From: Vibrio splendidus 12E03
Lineage (GTDB): Bacteria; Pseudomonadota; Gammaproteobacteria; Enterobacterales; Vibrionaceae
Length of the DNA: 64,000 nt
Direction: 5' to 3'
Assembly: GCF_000272105.2 (NCBI RefSeq)
Contig: NZ_AJZD02000279.1
Span: 1-64,000 of the forward strand
Shown: one piece after another, positions 9,149 through 18,493 of the stretch
How the letters are laid out: each line of letters opens with the position of its first letter
How positions within the stretch are numbered: the stretch's first letter is position 1
Made by a program: the position numbers and the translations under genes
Notes under the pieces: generated by a model
Database searches by the model: none
Told to the model about the DNA's origin: nothing
The model's input: only the letters and a program-made list of their open reading frames with translations

Positions 9149-10954
9149 ATGGCTTTACCTAAAACATTAATTCGGCTTTTTAAACCATACATTATTTTAT
9201 TAACTGGAGGGATGCTCTATCTTGCTGTGGCTCAGCTTGAAAAAGTAGAAACAGCAGCAACAGAACAATCATCAACAAACATTCGTATCGCAAGCTCTAC
9301 CATTCGTTCCAACATCGAAGCCACATTCGGCAAACTCTATTTTTTAGAAACCAGTCTAGGCTTACCTAAAACGGCTCCAATCGGTGATAAAAAATTCAGG
9401 GAGTTGAGCGATAATATTCTAAAAAGAACACCAAACTTCTCTGATATCGTTCGTTACCAACCACAATCCCAACAATATATATCAAGTCGTGGATTACCTC
9501 TTTCCCATGAACAAATCGACTCCATAAAATGGAACTCAATAGACAGTGTGGTTGAGGATTTCTACATCTCTTCGATTTACCAAAAAGCAGATGGTCGTTG
9601 GGTATTCGCAGTTAAACACACGGCGGAAAGATTAAATGAAGAAATATGGATTGAGTTTGACCTTCTACACACCACACAAGGGTTAAGAGACTTAAAAACG
9701 CTTAATCACGGCTATGTGTTTGTCGTTGACCGAGCAACAGAACGACTGGTCTTCCATCCAGATCCAAAACGTATCGGATCTAAATCAGTCAGCTATCACG
9801 CAGGTATCAGTCACCAACTCTCACAAGGTGAAACCGTTGGTAAACACGAATATTACTATCAAGATAACTTCAAAATATCGGTGTTTGACGCTGACAACAG
9901 CTTGAATTGGGTATTCATCGCAGGCACCGATCGCCACGATATCTTAACCAGCTCACACCAGTTTACTTTAACTGGCTTGGTGCTTGGTTCACTGCTTCTA
10001 TTGTGGATTGGCGCAAACTATTTGGCTTATCGTTTGAACGTGTCCTTATCGCAACTGAATAAAGTCGATGATCTTGTAAGCTTTAAGCGAGAGTTAAAAT
10101 CCATACTGGACAGCTTCACCTACCAAAAAGGCATTCAATTCTGTCTCTATCAGCCTGAGAACAACGCATTCAGTACCATCGACTATCACGGAAACAAGTC
10201 AACGGTACATTGTGACAAAGCCCTTGCAGAGCGATTTACACCGGGCACCATGGCTTACCGAAGTGGTAAGTACGCAGACCCATTAGCGTGTAAACTCAAA
10301 ATACACCAACGTCATTACTGTATTCCTTTGCACTCTCGCAAGCAGTTGATCGCAGTGCTATACGTAAACGCAAACTTACCGATCAGCCAGAGTATTCTGC
10401 GAATGATCCGAGATTACACTGAGGTCTCTTTGTCTAACTTACTGCTTCAACATCAATTGAGTAGCAAAGATCTGATGACGCAGTTAGACAATAAGAGCAG
10501 TTTCAGTATCGCCATCGAAAACTACGTGAGCGAGCCCGATACCTATGTTGCTCTGCTTGATATCGATAACTTTGACCATGTAAACCGAGCCTACGGTGAA
10601 ACGGTGGGCGACAAGATGATCAAGCTGACTGCAGAATCAATTCGAAGTTACTTCCCCAAGCCAAAGGGACTTTGCTTGGCACGTGTAGGAGGAAAGGAGT
10701 TCGCGGTATTGTTCAAAGCCAATGATGTAAAAGATGCAAAATTCCAGCTAGACCAGTGCAGAGTCGGAATCGCGGAGAAAACCATCGTCACTCCAGATAT
10801 CACCTTATCACTAGGGGTTAGTGTGGGGTATTCGCAAATAGAAGGCGAAACAGACTCAGCTTTAGCGCTGGCGGAACAAGCAAAGCTTATCGCACAACAA
10901 CTTGGTAAGAACCGAGTGGAAGGCCATATCAGAGCCGTTGCCAAAGCATCGTAA
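9149..10954 (+). CDS. Membrane sensor with degenerate GGDEF domain (GGKEF)
   Basis: 601 residues with an N-terminal membrane segment (about 10-28), a roughly 250-residue periplasmic cache-like sensor, a second membrane segment (about 275-295), a GAF-like region (about 310-440) and a C-terminal GGDEF fold. The domain has the usual entry (DLMTQLDNKSSF) and DIDNF...N motif, but the signature reads GGKEF: the catalytic acidic residue is Lys. No RxxD inhibitory site precedes it. Synthesis of cyclic-di-GMP is therefore doubtful, and a GTP-binding or partner-regulating role is more likely. Start: an ATG with TTGGA upstream; a TTG three codons earlier is the alternative. Flanked by its own terminators, so monocistronic. 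Confidence 0.85.
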   Translation: MALPKTLIRLFKPYIILLTGGMLYLAVAQLEKVETAATEQSSTNIRIASSTIRSNIEATFGKLYFLETSLGLPKTAPIGDKKFRELSDNILKRTPNFSDIVRYQPQSQQYISSRGLPLSHEQIDSIKWNSIDSVVEDFYISSIYQKADGRWVFAVKHTAERLNEEIWIEFDLLHTTQGLRDLKTLNHGYVFVVDRATERLVFHPDPKRIGSKSVSYHAGISHQLSQGETVGKHEYYYQDNFKISVFDADNSLNWVFIAGTDRHDILTSSHQFTLTGLVLGSLLLLWIGANYLAYRLNVSLSQLNKVDDLVSFKRELKSILDSFTYQKGIQFCLYQPENNAFSTIDYHGNKSTVHCDKALAERFTPGTMAYRSGKYADPLACKLKIHQRHYCIPLHSRKQLIAVLYVNANLPISQSILRMIRDYTEVSLSNLLLQHQLSSKDLMTQLDNKSSFSIAIENYVSEPDTYVALLDIDNFDHVNRAYGETVGDKMIKLTAESIRSYFPKPKGLCLARVGGKEFAVLFKANDVKDAKFQLDQCRVGIAEKTIVTPDITLSLGVSVGYSQIEGETDSALALAEQAKLIAQQLGKNRVEGHIRAVAKAS

Positions 10955-10990
10955 ACCTATACTAACAATTCTGTAGCCATCACACACCGC

Positions 10991-11028
10991 AAAGCACCTA
11001 GGATTCACACCCTAGGTGCTTTTGTTTT
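10991..11028 (+). terminator. Intrinsic terminator after the GGKEF gene
   Basis: Perfect 12-bp stem AAAGCACCTAGG/CCTAGGTGCTTT, 8-nt loop, then a T-rich tract. Confidence 0.9.
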
Positions 11029-11092
11029 TCTAGAAAGTCATTACAATGCGCTTTCGATAAGACAACATCCCTTTTCTAACGACGCGAACCTT

Positions 11093-11815
11093 ATGAAGCT
11101 AAGTAACCGACTGCAAACTCTCCACTCCCTTGTCAGCAATGACTACCAACATATTTGGGACTGTTGTTGTGATCATGGCTTTTTGGGTGTTCAACTGTTG
11201 TCGGATAATAAAGCGCCTCAGATTCACTTTGTCGATATAGTCCCGTCTCTGATGAATGAATTGGAAGGCAAGCTAACTCGTTACTTTCCCCAAGGTGAAA
11301 CGGTAGAGCAAAAGGTCACTAGCCAATGGCAAGTTTACTGCTTAGATGTGGCAGCGATTCCATTGGAAAAGCACACTGGCAGACATCTAGTCATTATCGC
11401 TGGTGTGGGTGGCGATCTAACTCAGAAATTAGTCGATGATATTCACCGTCAACACCCTGACAAAGCGATCGATTTCTTGCTTTGTCCGGTGCATCAACAA
11501 TTCGAGCTAAGAAGCCATTTAAAGGCGCTCAATTTTAGTCTTATTGATGAAGTGTTGATTGAAGAGAACCGTCGTTATTACGAGATTTTATTGGTGAGCA
11601 ATAACCAAGGCGAGGCAGAAAAGAGCCAAACCATTAGCGAGATATCAAACGTCGGTGACAAGATCTGGACACCAAGCTGTGATGAACAAGTGAAGGTATC
11701 ACAGCAATACAAAACCAAAACATTGCAGCACTACTTACGTATCCATCAAGGACAAGAGAAGCAAGGCAAACCGAGCCAAGTGAAGCACATCATTGATGCA
11801 TACCAAGCTATTTGA
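11093..11815 (+). CDS. trmK: tRNA (adenine-N1)-methyltransferase, TrmK family
   Basis: 240-residue protein of the TrmK/DUF633 family, SAM-dependent enzymes that methylate N1 of A22 in tRNA. It begins MKLSNRLQTLHSLV and shows a Rossmann motif I variant (IWDCCCDHGFLG) followed by HFVDIVP, the usual motif II acidic position, and LVIIAGVGGDL further on. The three consecutive cysteines in motif I are notable. The C-terminal 60 residues are polar and helical. Monocistronic, convergent with the acyltransferase gene and sharing one bidirectional terminator with it. Confidence 0.85.
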   Translation: MKLSNRLQTLHSLVSNDYQHIWDCCCDHGFLGVQLLSDNKAPQIHFVDIVPSLMNELEGKLTRYFPQGETVEQKVTSQWQVYCLDVAAIPLEKHTGRHLVIIAGVGGDLTQKLVDDIHRQHPDKAIDFLLCPVHQQFELRSHLKALNFSLIDEVLIEENRRYYEILLVSNNQGEAEKSQTISEISNVGDKIWTPSCDEQVKVSQQYKTKTLQHYLRIHQGQEKQGKPSQVKHIIDAYQAI

Positions 11816-11863
11816 CGGTAGTAAACACTAACTTTATCGCGTACCCTGACACCGCGATTCAAT

Positions 11864-11900
11864 AAAAAAGCCGATAGTTCAATGAACTATCGGCTTTTTT
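11864..11900. terminator. Bidirectional terminator between trmK and yihG-like gene
   Basis: Nearly perfect palindrome GCCGATAGTT-CAATG-AACTATCGGC flanked by A6 on the left and T6 on the right, serving both convergent genes. Confidence 0.93.
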
Positions 11901-11923
11901 GATGCTATCTGTTTGATTTGATC

Positions 11924-12868
11924 TTACTGCTCTTGCTTCTTATGAACCGTATCAAGCCCATCAATCGTTTCAGCCTCACGGAGCGTATCAACCCCATAAA
12001 CCGTATCAAGATAGGCGTCTTTCTCTTTCCACGTGTTATTCAACCAACTGTGGAAACGGCGCTTAAACGCTTTATCTTCAAAGTAATTACCGTTTACGTT
12101 CTCATCCATCGGATGCAATTTAATACGCACCACGACCTTGGTCATTTTGCCTTTTAGCATATCTTCAAACGGATAAGTCTGGTTTTCTGGATAAGCCAGA
12201 GTGACATCAACAATGCCATCTAAGATTGGTCCCATTGCCGATAGTGCAAATGCTACACCACCAGTTTTAGGCTTCAATAGGTGTCGGTAAGGGGTTTTCG
12301 CTGTCGCCAGTTTCTCGTGATTGGCACGCGTTCCTTCAACAAAGTTAACCAAGGTTGTCGGTGCAAGCTTGAACTTAGTACACGCTTTGTTGATTGCATC
12401 GAAATCATCATTACGACGTTCTGGGTTACGCAGCAAAAACTCACGCGAGTGACGTCTCATGAAGGGCATATCTAGCCCCCAACATGCCAACCCAACAAAA
12501 GGGACATACAGCAATTCATGCTTAAGGAAGAACTTAGTCATCGGCATCTTATCTTTCAAGATAGAAGACAGAATAACAATATCTGCCCAGCTAAGATGAT
12601 TCGACATCATCAAATACCACTGTTTAGTCGAGATATCTTCCCCGCCTTCGACTTGCCACTCGATGTCGTTGTTCACGTTCAACATCCAAAGGTTGAGCGA
12701 AGCCCAGCACCAAAATGTGAAGTTAGCTAAACGAGTACACGACTTCTGCACAACAGAGATTGGCAGAATCAGTTTGATGAGGCCAAAGAAGCTCACGGTA
12801 AACGCAGTCATTGCGGTATTGATGGTCACGAACAATACGTTCAAGGCCATACGAAGATTATCAAGCAT
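11924..12868 (-). CDS. yihG: Membrane acyltransferase, YihG/PlsC family
   Basis: 314 residues with an N-terminal hydrophobic helix, then the glycerolipid acyltransferase motif NHLSWAD (HX4D), a second block MPFMRRHS and a third FVEGTR, as in lysophosphatidate acyltransferases of the YihG/LCLAT type. It probably transfers acyl groups to lysophospholipids at the inner membrane. The first ATG lacks a clear ribosome site; a second ATG six codons later is possible. The gene stands alone, convergent with trmK. Confidence 0.88.
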   Translation of the reverse strand: MLDNLRMALNVLFVTINTAMTAFTVSFFGLIKLILPISVVQKSCTRLANFTFWCWASLNLWMLNVNNDIEWQVEGGEDISTKQWYLMMSNHLSWADIVILSSILKDKMPMTKFFLKHELLYVPFVGLACWGLDMPFMRRHSREFLLRNPERRNDDFDAINKACTKFKLAPTTLVNFVEGTRANHEKLATAKTPYRHLLKPKTGGVAFALSAMGPILDGIVDVTLAYPENQTYPFEDMLKGKMTKVVVRIKLHPMDENVNGNYFEDKAFKRRFHSWLNNTWKEKDAYLDTVYGVDTLREAETIDGLDTVHKKQEQ

Positions 12869-13108
12869 AAAACACGGCTATATTGAGATCGAAAGCCGCC
12901 ATTATACGCATCTACAAATTATTCTCTTTAGTTATTAGTGCAATACTTCAGGGGTCAAACCACTCTGCAGACTTTGCTAAAGCTCGGCTCTAGATCCCCA
13001 AAACAACGCACCACGCAGATAACAATTACACATTCGAGTCATTTTGACCAGCTTGTGAAGTGTCTTTTTGACACAATAACAGTTAATTTCATTCGCAAAA
13101 CCAGTATT

Positions 13109-13127
13109 GATAAGCATTCTCATTATT
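13109..13127. promoter_or_regulatory. Candidate Fur box upstream of fpr
   Basis: GATAAGCATTCTCATTATT matches 14 of 19 positions of the classical Fur box (GATAATGATAATCATTATC), 79 bp before the fpr ATG. The rest of the 337-bp gap between yihG and fpr shows no gene. This is motif matching only. Confidence 0.5.
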
Positions 13128-13205
13128 GGCATGCTACATGCAACTCCAAAGTGTAAATAGTTGAGTATCCTTAATGAGATAACTTCTCTTCTTAAAGGTG
13201 ATGAT

Positions 13206-14009
13206 ATGACAGATATTCCTCATGGTTTGGTAACCGGAAAAATCCTACACAAGACAGAATGGACAGATCAATTGTTCTCACTCCAAGTCAGTGCTCCTGT
13301 CTCCCCTTATCAGGCGGGTCAGTTTACTAAGCTCGGCTTACTCAATAGTGAGGATGAGTTCGTGAGACGTGCTTATTCCATGGTGAATGCGCCGGAACAT
13401 GAGCAAGGTCATCAGCATCTAGAGTTTTTGATTATTAAGGATCAAAACGGTCAGCTCTCTCCTAAGCTTCATGAATTGAAGGTAGGCGATGACATCTTTG
13501 TCGGCAAAGACCCAAGCGGCTTCATGACATTGGATGAAATCCCAGAGATCGCCGACGATCTATGGATGCTTTCAACCGGAACCGCGGTTGGCCCATTCAT
13601 CTCAATGCTCGAAAGCATGCAGCTCCAACAACAGAATGGATTGGCTTCAGAAAAAGCCGCGTCATTCAACAACCTTGTATTGGTTCATGCCGTAAGAACA
13701 GAACAAGACCTGACTTATCGAGACCGTATCACTCAACTCGTCGATCACTTTCAAGGGAAACTTAAATATGTGCCAATTATTTCTAGAGAATCAGTCACCG
13801 GAACTTTGCGCGGACGAATCCCAAGCTTGTTACTTGGAGGCGACCTTGAGCAAGCCGCGTCTGTCGCTTTCAATCAAACCCGCAGTTTCTTCTACCTTTG
13901 CGGCAATCCGCAAATGGTTCGTGACACAAGTGAAGCACTAACCAGCTTAGGTTTCGAAAAGCACTTACGTAGAAAGCCTGGTCAATTCAGTAGTGAAAAC
14001 TATTGGTAA
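13206..14009 (+). CDS. fpr: Ferredoxin/flavodoxin-NADP+ reductase
   Basis: 267-residue FAD enzyme moving electrons between NADP(H) and ferredoxin/flavodoxin. Visible are the FAD-binding RRAYSMVNAPE block, the GQFTKLGL strand, the NADP-binding STGTAVGPFISML loop and YLCGNPQMVRDT near the C-terminus, ending in the typical SSENYW aromatic tail. I place the start at the ATG with AAAGGTG eight bases upstream; a TTG 15 codons earlier is less likely. A Fur-like box upstream fits iron-responsive control. A DUF1971 gene follows after 62 bp. Confidence 0.92.
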   Translation: MTDIPHGLVTGKILHKTEWTDQLFSLQVSAPVSPYQAGQFTKLGLLNSEDEFVRRAYSMVNAPEHEQGHQHLEFLIIKDQNGQLSPKLHELKVGDDIFVGKDPSGFMTLDEIPEIADDLWMLSTGTAVGPFISMLESMQLQQQNGLASEKAASFNNLVLVHAVRTEQDLTYRDRITQLVDHFQGKLKYVPIISRESVTGTLRGRIPSLLLGGDLEQAASVAFNQTRSFFYLCGNPQMVRDTSEALTSLGFEKHLRRKPGQFSSENYW

Positions 14010-14071
14010 AGATTGCTCACCTACGACAGAGAAGTACCCATTTTAAAGAACAGTCAGATAAGAGGTTTTAT

Positions 14072-14404
14072 ATGAGTCATTTACGTATTCCGTCACACTG
14101 TAAAATCCAACGTTCAACACCGTTTTTCACCAAAGACAATATACCAGCAGCACTCCTCAACCATCACAACACCGCAGAGGGTGTCTTTGGTCAGATCTGC
14201 GTAATGGAAGGTACAGTGACCTTCTATGGTTTTGCTGATATTGAAGCAACAGAACCAGAAAAAGTGATCACAATTGAAGCCGGGCAATTTGCCACCAGTC
14301 CACCTCAATATTGGCATCGAGTGGAACTGAGTGACGACGCACAATTCAACATTAATTTCTGGTCAGAAAAAGAGACCAAGAAGATGTTCAACACTCGAAA
14401 GTAA
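14072..14404 (+). CDS. DUF1971/YeaR-TehB-like small cupin protein
   Basis: 110-residue protein of the DUF1971 family (E. coli YeaR and the C-terminal part of some TehB proteins), a small beta-barrel of uncertain function often linked to nitrosative or tellurite stress. Visible motifs are the PxFxxxxIPAALLxxHNTxxGVFG opening, VMEGTVTFYGF and QYWHRVEL. The start follows AAGAGG by six bases; an upstream in-frame TTG/GTG extension overlapping fpr has no such site. It is probably co-transcribed with fpr. Confidence 0.8.
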   Translation: MSHLRIPSHCKIQRSTPFFTKDNIPAALLNHHNTAEGVFGQICVMEGTVTFYGFADIEATEPEKVITIEAGQFATSPPQYWHRVELSDDAQFNINFWSEKETKKMFNTRK

Positions 14405-14629
14405 GATCCATTCGATATTCATGAACTTATAAGCAAGCTACTTCGTAATGTGATTTTTAATGTTCAATAAGTGGAGATAAAAGACCAAATAACCTTAATA
14501 ATTACAATGACTAATGGTGATAGACAAGAGAAAAAAACTCTAGCACACTGAACAGAGTTATTAGTTTTAGCCCGATTTTAGATTAATAAAACAGACGGGT
14601 TATTTATATTTTAGGTAAGAGAGGAAGCC

Positions 14630-15625
14630 ATGCTCAACATTGCTTTTTTTAGCTCAAAATCATACGACGAAAAATCATTCAACCTTGCGAAAGGCGAACT
14701 CAACGCTGAGTTTCATTTCCATGATTTTCGCCTCACTACAACCACGGCAAAAATGGCGCACGACAACGAAGTGGTGTGTGCATTTGTAAACGACGACCTA
14801 TCGCGAGACGTGCTAGAGATTCTTGCACAAGGCGGCACCAAGCTGATTGCAATGCGCTGTGCGGGTTTTGATAAAGTCGACCTAGGCGCAGCCAAAGAGT
14901 TTGGCCTGCAAGTGGTTCGCGTTCCTGCTTATTCACCAGAATCGGTAGCTGAACACACGGTCGGCATGATGATGTGTTTGAACCGTAAACTGCACAAGGC
15001 ATACCAACGAACTCGTGATGCGAACTTCTCCCTTGAAGGCTTGGTCGGCTTTAACTTCCACGGTAAAACCGTTGGTGTGATTGGTTCAGGTAAGATTGGC
15101 TTAGCAACGATGCGCATTCTGAAGGGTTTGGGCATGAACATCCTATGTTATGACCCATATCCAAACCCATTAGCCGTTGAACTAGGTGCTAAATACGTGG
15201 AATTGGATGAGCTTTATCAAGAGTCTGATGTGATTTCTCTGCACTGCCCAATGAGCAAAGAGAACTACCATCTTTTGGATGCGACTGCATTTGAGAAAAT
15301 GAAAGATGGCGTGATGATCGTTAACACCAGCCGCGGTGAACTGTTAGATTCAACCGCAGCAATCGAAGCACTGAAACAGAGTAAGATTGGCGCGCTTGGC
15401 CTTGATGTGTATGACAACGAGAAAGAGCTGTTCTTCCAAGACAAGTCTAACGATGTGATTGTGGATGACGTGTTCCGTCGCCTATCTGCTTGCCATAACG
15501 TGCTGTTCACAGGTCACCAAGCTTTCTTGACCAAAGATGCACTGTTCAACATTGCCAATACAACCCTAACCAGCGTTGACGCTTTCTTTGCAGACAACAC
15601 CAGCGGCAACGAACTCGTTCAATAA
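14630..15625 (+). CDS. ldhA: Fermentative D-lactate dehydrogenase
   Basis: 331 residues, close to the 329 of E. coli LdhA, reducing pyruvate to D-lactate with NADH. The NAD-binding Rossmann motif is GVIGSGKIG, followed by the acidic end of the strand (CYDPYP). The catalytic Arg lies in NTSRGELLD, Glu near YDNEKELFF and His in FTGHQAFLT. A good ribosome site (AGAGG) precedes the ATG. The 225-bp upstream gap is AT-rich; no regulator site was identified. Ends at a terminator. Confidence 0.93.
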   Translation: MLNIAFFSSKSYDEKSFNLAKGELNAEFHFHDFRLTTTTAKMAHDNEVVCAFVNDDLSRDVLEILAQGGTKLIAMRCAGFDKVDLGAAKEFGLQVVRVPAYSPESVAEHTVGMMMCLNRKLHKAYQRTRDANFSLEGLVGFNFHGKTVGVIGSGKIGLATMRILKGLGMNILCYDPYPNPLAVELGAKYVELDELYQESDVISLHCPMSKENYHLLDATAFEKMKDGVMIVNTSRGELLDSTAAIEALKQSKIGALGLDVYDNEKELFFQDKSNDVIVDDVFRRLSACHNVLFTGHQAFLTKDALFNIANTTLTSVDAFFADNTSGNELVQ

Positions 15626-15661
15626 CGAGCTGATTTAAAAACAGACTAGCTCTACAAATAC

Positions 15662-15699
15662 AAAGCCACGCTATTCCTAAGTGAACAGCGTGGCTTTTT
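15662..15699. terminator. Terminator between ldhA and patatin gene
   Basis: Stem AAAGCCACGCT/AGCGTGGCTTT with a 14-nt loop followed by TT. It lies between convergent genes. Confidence 0.8.
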
Positions 15700-15725
15700 G
15701 GGTTATCCCAATATAGAAAACAGAA

Positions 15726-16598
15726 CTAGATGCAGAAGTGGCAATCCTCGATGTCTAATCCGTAAGTACCTTTTCGAATAGCCAGATGCTCTTCCCCTGC
15801 CTTCACGCCCATCTCATAACCTGCATCCAAGGTACTTTGAACCATAGTCAGTCGCTTAACCGCGAACGTTTCCGGTGGCGCAATCACCTTAATGGTCGCA
15901 TCTTTTGGAGGGTTACGAATGAACTCCAAAGACTGGTTGTAGTTTTCAGCACGTACCGCCATCGACTCCGCAATGTTTGGGAATTTCTTTAACAGTTTTT
16001 TCAGCATCCACTGATACTTCTGCGGCTTCATTCGGTAGCTCAATGGGTGAGATAGAATCACGGTAATATCACGCGCACCACGGCGATAAGCTTCACGAAC
16101 TGGAATTGAATCGGCTACACCACCATCTGTATAACAGCCGCCAGAGAAGCACGGTGTTTCACGGTAAGCGATAGGTAAGGCCGTTGTTGCTTCAACCACA
16201 TTAGAAAGGTTTTCTGGCTTAATGTGATAGTAATCGGCACTGCCTGTATCCACATTCGTCACAGCGGCAATCAGTGGGATACTTGAAAACATCTCACCAC
16301 AATCCAGTGGATAGCGTTGGTTTGATTCATTCCACAACCACTTCACGTCTACCAAGTTACCACCCTTGGCAAAACGAGTTGGGTTGAAGAAGGTTTTATC
16401 GGTCGCCATCGTGGTGATCACGTTGTAGCTGCGTTTTGGCGCTTGAGATAAGTAACCAACCAAATTGGATACGCCCGCAGATACGCCAATGGCAAAATCA
16501 TAAGGACGGAAATCGTCTTCCATAAAGGCGTCTAACACTCCGGCAGCGAAGATGCCTCTCATTGCCCCACCTTCAACGATTAATGCGCTTTTACTCAT
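15726..16598 (-). CDS. Patatin-like phospholipase (YjjU/RssA-type)
   Basis: 290-residue cytoplasmic serine hydrolase. The oxyanion loop EGGAMRG, the nucleophile elbow GVSAG and the catalytic Asp motif YTDGG are all present, so the Ser-Asp dyad is intact. The rest resembles E. coli YjjU. The start is placed at the ATG giving MSKSALIVEGG; a longer reading adds 31 residues without family support. Monocistronic, convergent with ldhA. The substrate is unknown. Confidence 0.88.
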   Translation of the reverse strand: MSKSALIVEGGAMRGIFAAGVLDAFMEDDFRPYDFAIGVSAGVSNLVGYLSQAPKRSYNVITTMATDKTFFNPTRFAKGGNLVDVKWLWNESNQRYPLDCGEMFSSIPLIAAVTNVDTGSADYYHIKPENLSNVVEATTALPIAYRETPCFSGGCYTDGGVADSIPVREAYRRGARDITVILSHPLSYRMKPQKYQWMLKKLLKKFPNIAESMAVRAENYNQSLEFIRNPPKDATIKVIAPPETFAVKRLTMVQSTLDAGYEMGVKAGEEHLAIRKGTYGLDIEDCHFCI

Positions 16599-16781
16599 CT
16601 CAAACTCTACTACTTTATAAACTGATAGCCGTAGGATAATCCCGTCCGTCTTATAAAGATAATGGGATAGATTTATCAATTCGATAGGCAAAAGCTATTA
16701 ATAGAAAAAGCGATAAATTTCAATAAATTGACGTGACTGACACGGTTTTCCTAGTACATACCCCCATTACACAGCGCGATC

Positions 16782-16817
16782 AAAAAAGGCCATTGAGTAA
16801 TTCACTCAACGGCCTTT
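16782..16817 (-). terminator. Intrinsic terminator of katA
   Basis: Minus-strand stem GGCC-TTGAGT/ACTCAA-GGCC with one internal mismatch, followed by six T. Confidence 0.85.
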
Positions 16818-16841
16818 CATTTAACTAATCAAGCTTTTTGA

Positions 16842-18293
16842 TTACGACTTAAATTCGCTTACATCAATTTCAAGCAGTTTACCAATGCCTTCGCCATATG
16901 CTGGGTCGGCTTTGTAACAGTGTCTTAGGTGACGCAATTGAATCTCTTTAGGTACGCCGCCTAGGTTGCGAGCTGTGTTATCAAACAGAATCGCTTGTTT
17001 TTCTGGTGTCATTAGGCGGAACAGGTCACCCGGTTGCGAGAAGTAATCTTCATCTTCGCGATGATCCCAGTGTGCTGCTGCACCATCAAGGTTCAATGCT
17101 GGTTCTGCAAAATCAGGTTGCTCTGCCCATTGGCCTTCGTTGTTTGGCTCATAGCCTAATGTGCTACCAAAGTTACCGTCAACACGCATCGCACCATCAC
17201 GGTGGTAGCTGTGTACAGGGCAACGAGGTGCGTTCACTGGGATGTGCTGATGGTTAACACCCAAACGGTAGCGCTGAGCATCACCGTAAGCAAACAGACG
17301 ACCTTGTAGCATCTTGTCTGGCGAGAAGCTGATACCTGGAACTACGTTAGCAGGGTTGAATGCTGACTGCTCAACTTCAGCGAAGAAGTTCTCAGGGTTG
17401 CGGTTAAGCTCTAGCTCACCCACTTCAATCAATGGGTAGTCTGCATGAGGCCAGATCTTAGTAAGATCGAATGGGTTGTAAGGTACTTTCGCTGCGTCCG
17501 CTTCTGGCATCACTTGAACTTTAAGTTTCCATTTCGGGAAGTCTTGGTTATCGATGCTTTCTAGCAGATCACGTTGGTGACTTTCACGATCTTCGCCGAT
17601 CAGCTTCGCTGCTTCAGCATCCGACAAGTTCTTAATACCTTGCTGAGATTTGAAGTGGAATTTAACCCAAAAACGCTCATTATCACTGTTGATAAAGCTA
17701 AATGTGTGGCTACCAAAACCGTGCATGTGGCGGTAAGTAGCTGGGATACCACGATCACTCATTACGATAGTGATTTGGTGAAGTGCTTCAGGCAGAGAAG
17801 TCCAGAAATCCCAGTTGTTCTTCGCGCTACGCATGTTAGTACGTGGGTCACGTTTCACTGCATGATTTAGATCTGGGAATTTAAGAGGATCGCGTAAGAA
17901 AAACACAGGCGTGTTGTTACCCACCATGTCCCAGTTACCTTCTTCGGTATAGAATTTCAATGCAAAACCACGAATATCACGCTCAGCATCAGCTGCGCCA
18001 CGCTCGCCTGCTACTGTCGTAAAACGTGCAAAAAGGTCGGTTTTCTTACCAACTTCAGAGAACAGTTTTGCCTTGGTGTATTTGGTAATATCGTGGGTCA
18101 CGGTAAATGTACCGTAAGCACCTGAGCCTTTTGCGTGCATGCGACGCTCTGGAATCACTTCACGATCAAAGTGAGCCAATTTCTCTAAAAACCAAACATC
18201 TTGTAGAAGCTGTGGGCCGCGTTTGCCCGCCGTTTGAACATTCTGATTATGAGCAACAGGACAACCCGCAGCTGTAGTTAGTTTTTTACTCAT
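16842..18293 (-). CDS. katA: Monofunctional haem catalase (clade 3, small subunit)
   Basis: 483 residues, usual for small-subunit catalases that dismutate hydrogen peroxide. The catalytic His lies in [12 protein letters not shown], the distal Asn in GNNTPVFF, and the proximal haem Tyr in [31 protein letters not shown] is the conserved N-terminal block. AAGGA precedes the ATG at good spacing. It is a single-gene unit with a terminator; no OxyR site was confirmed upstream. Confidence 0.96.
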   Translation of the reverse strand: MSKKLTTAAGCPVAHNQNVQTAGKRGPQLLQDVWFLEKLAHFDREVIPERRMHAKGSGAYGTFTVTHDITKYTKAKLFSEVGKKTDLFARFTTVAGERGAADAERDIRGFALKFYTEEGNWDMVGNNTPVFFLRDPLKFPDLNHAVKRDPRTNMRSAKNNWDFWTSLPEALHQITIVMSDRGIPATYRHMHGFGSHTFSFINSDNERFWVKFHFKSQQGIKNLSDAEAAKLIGEDRESHQRDLLESIDNQDFPKWKLKVQVMPEADAAKVPYNPFDLTKIWPHADYPLIEVGELELNRNPENFFAEVEQSAFNPANVVPGISFSPDKMLQGRLFAYGDAQRYRLGVNHQHIPVNAPRCPVHSYHRDGAMRVDGNFGSTLGYEPNNEGQWAEQPDFAEPALNLDGAAAHWDHREDEDYFSQPGDLFRLMTPEKQAILFDNTARNLGGVPKEIQLRHLRHCYKADPAYGEGIGKLLEIDVSEFKS

Positions 18294-18493
18294 GGTCTAT
18301 TCCTTAAGGTAAAAGATATCGCATCGTTGCCATATCTTCGATTTAAGTGGATTCAATACTTTAAAAACCACTAAAATAATATGGATAAAGAATAGACCTG
18401 AGTGACCAGAAAATATAATCGTTTATATTTATCGTTGCTATCTATAAAACCTATCGAACAGGTGAGTTAACTAAGCCTTTGTATCACCGAACT

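Noticed and set aside
12938..13156. 72-codon open frame upstream of fpr
   Set aside because: No ribosome site and overlaps the regulatory region with the Fur-like box.
13161..13205. 15-residue N-terminal extension of Fpr from a TTG
   Set aside because: The ATG at 13206 has a proper ribosome site and matches the family's N-terminus.
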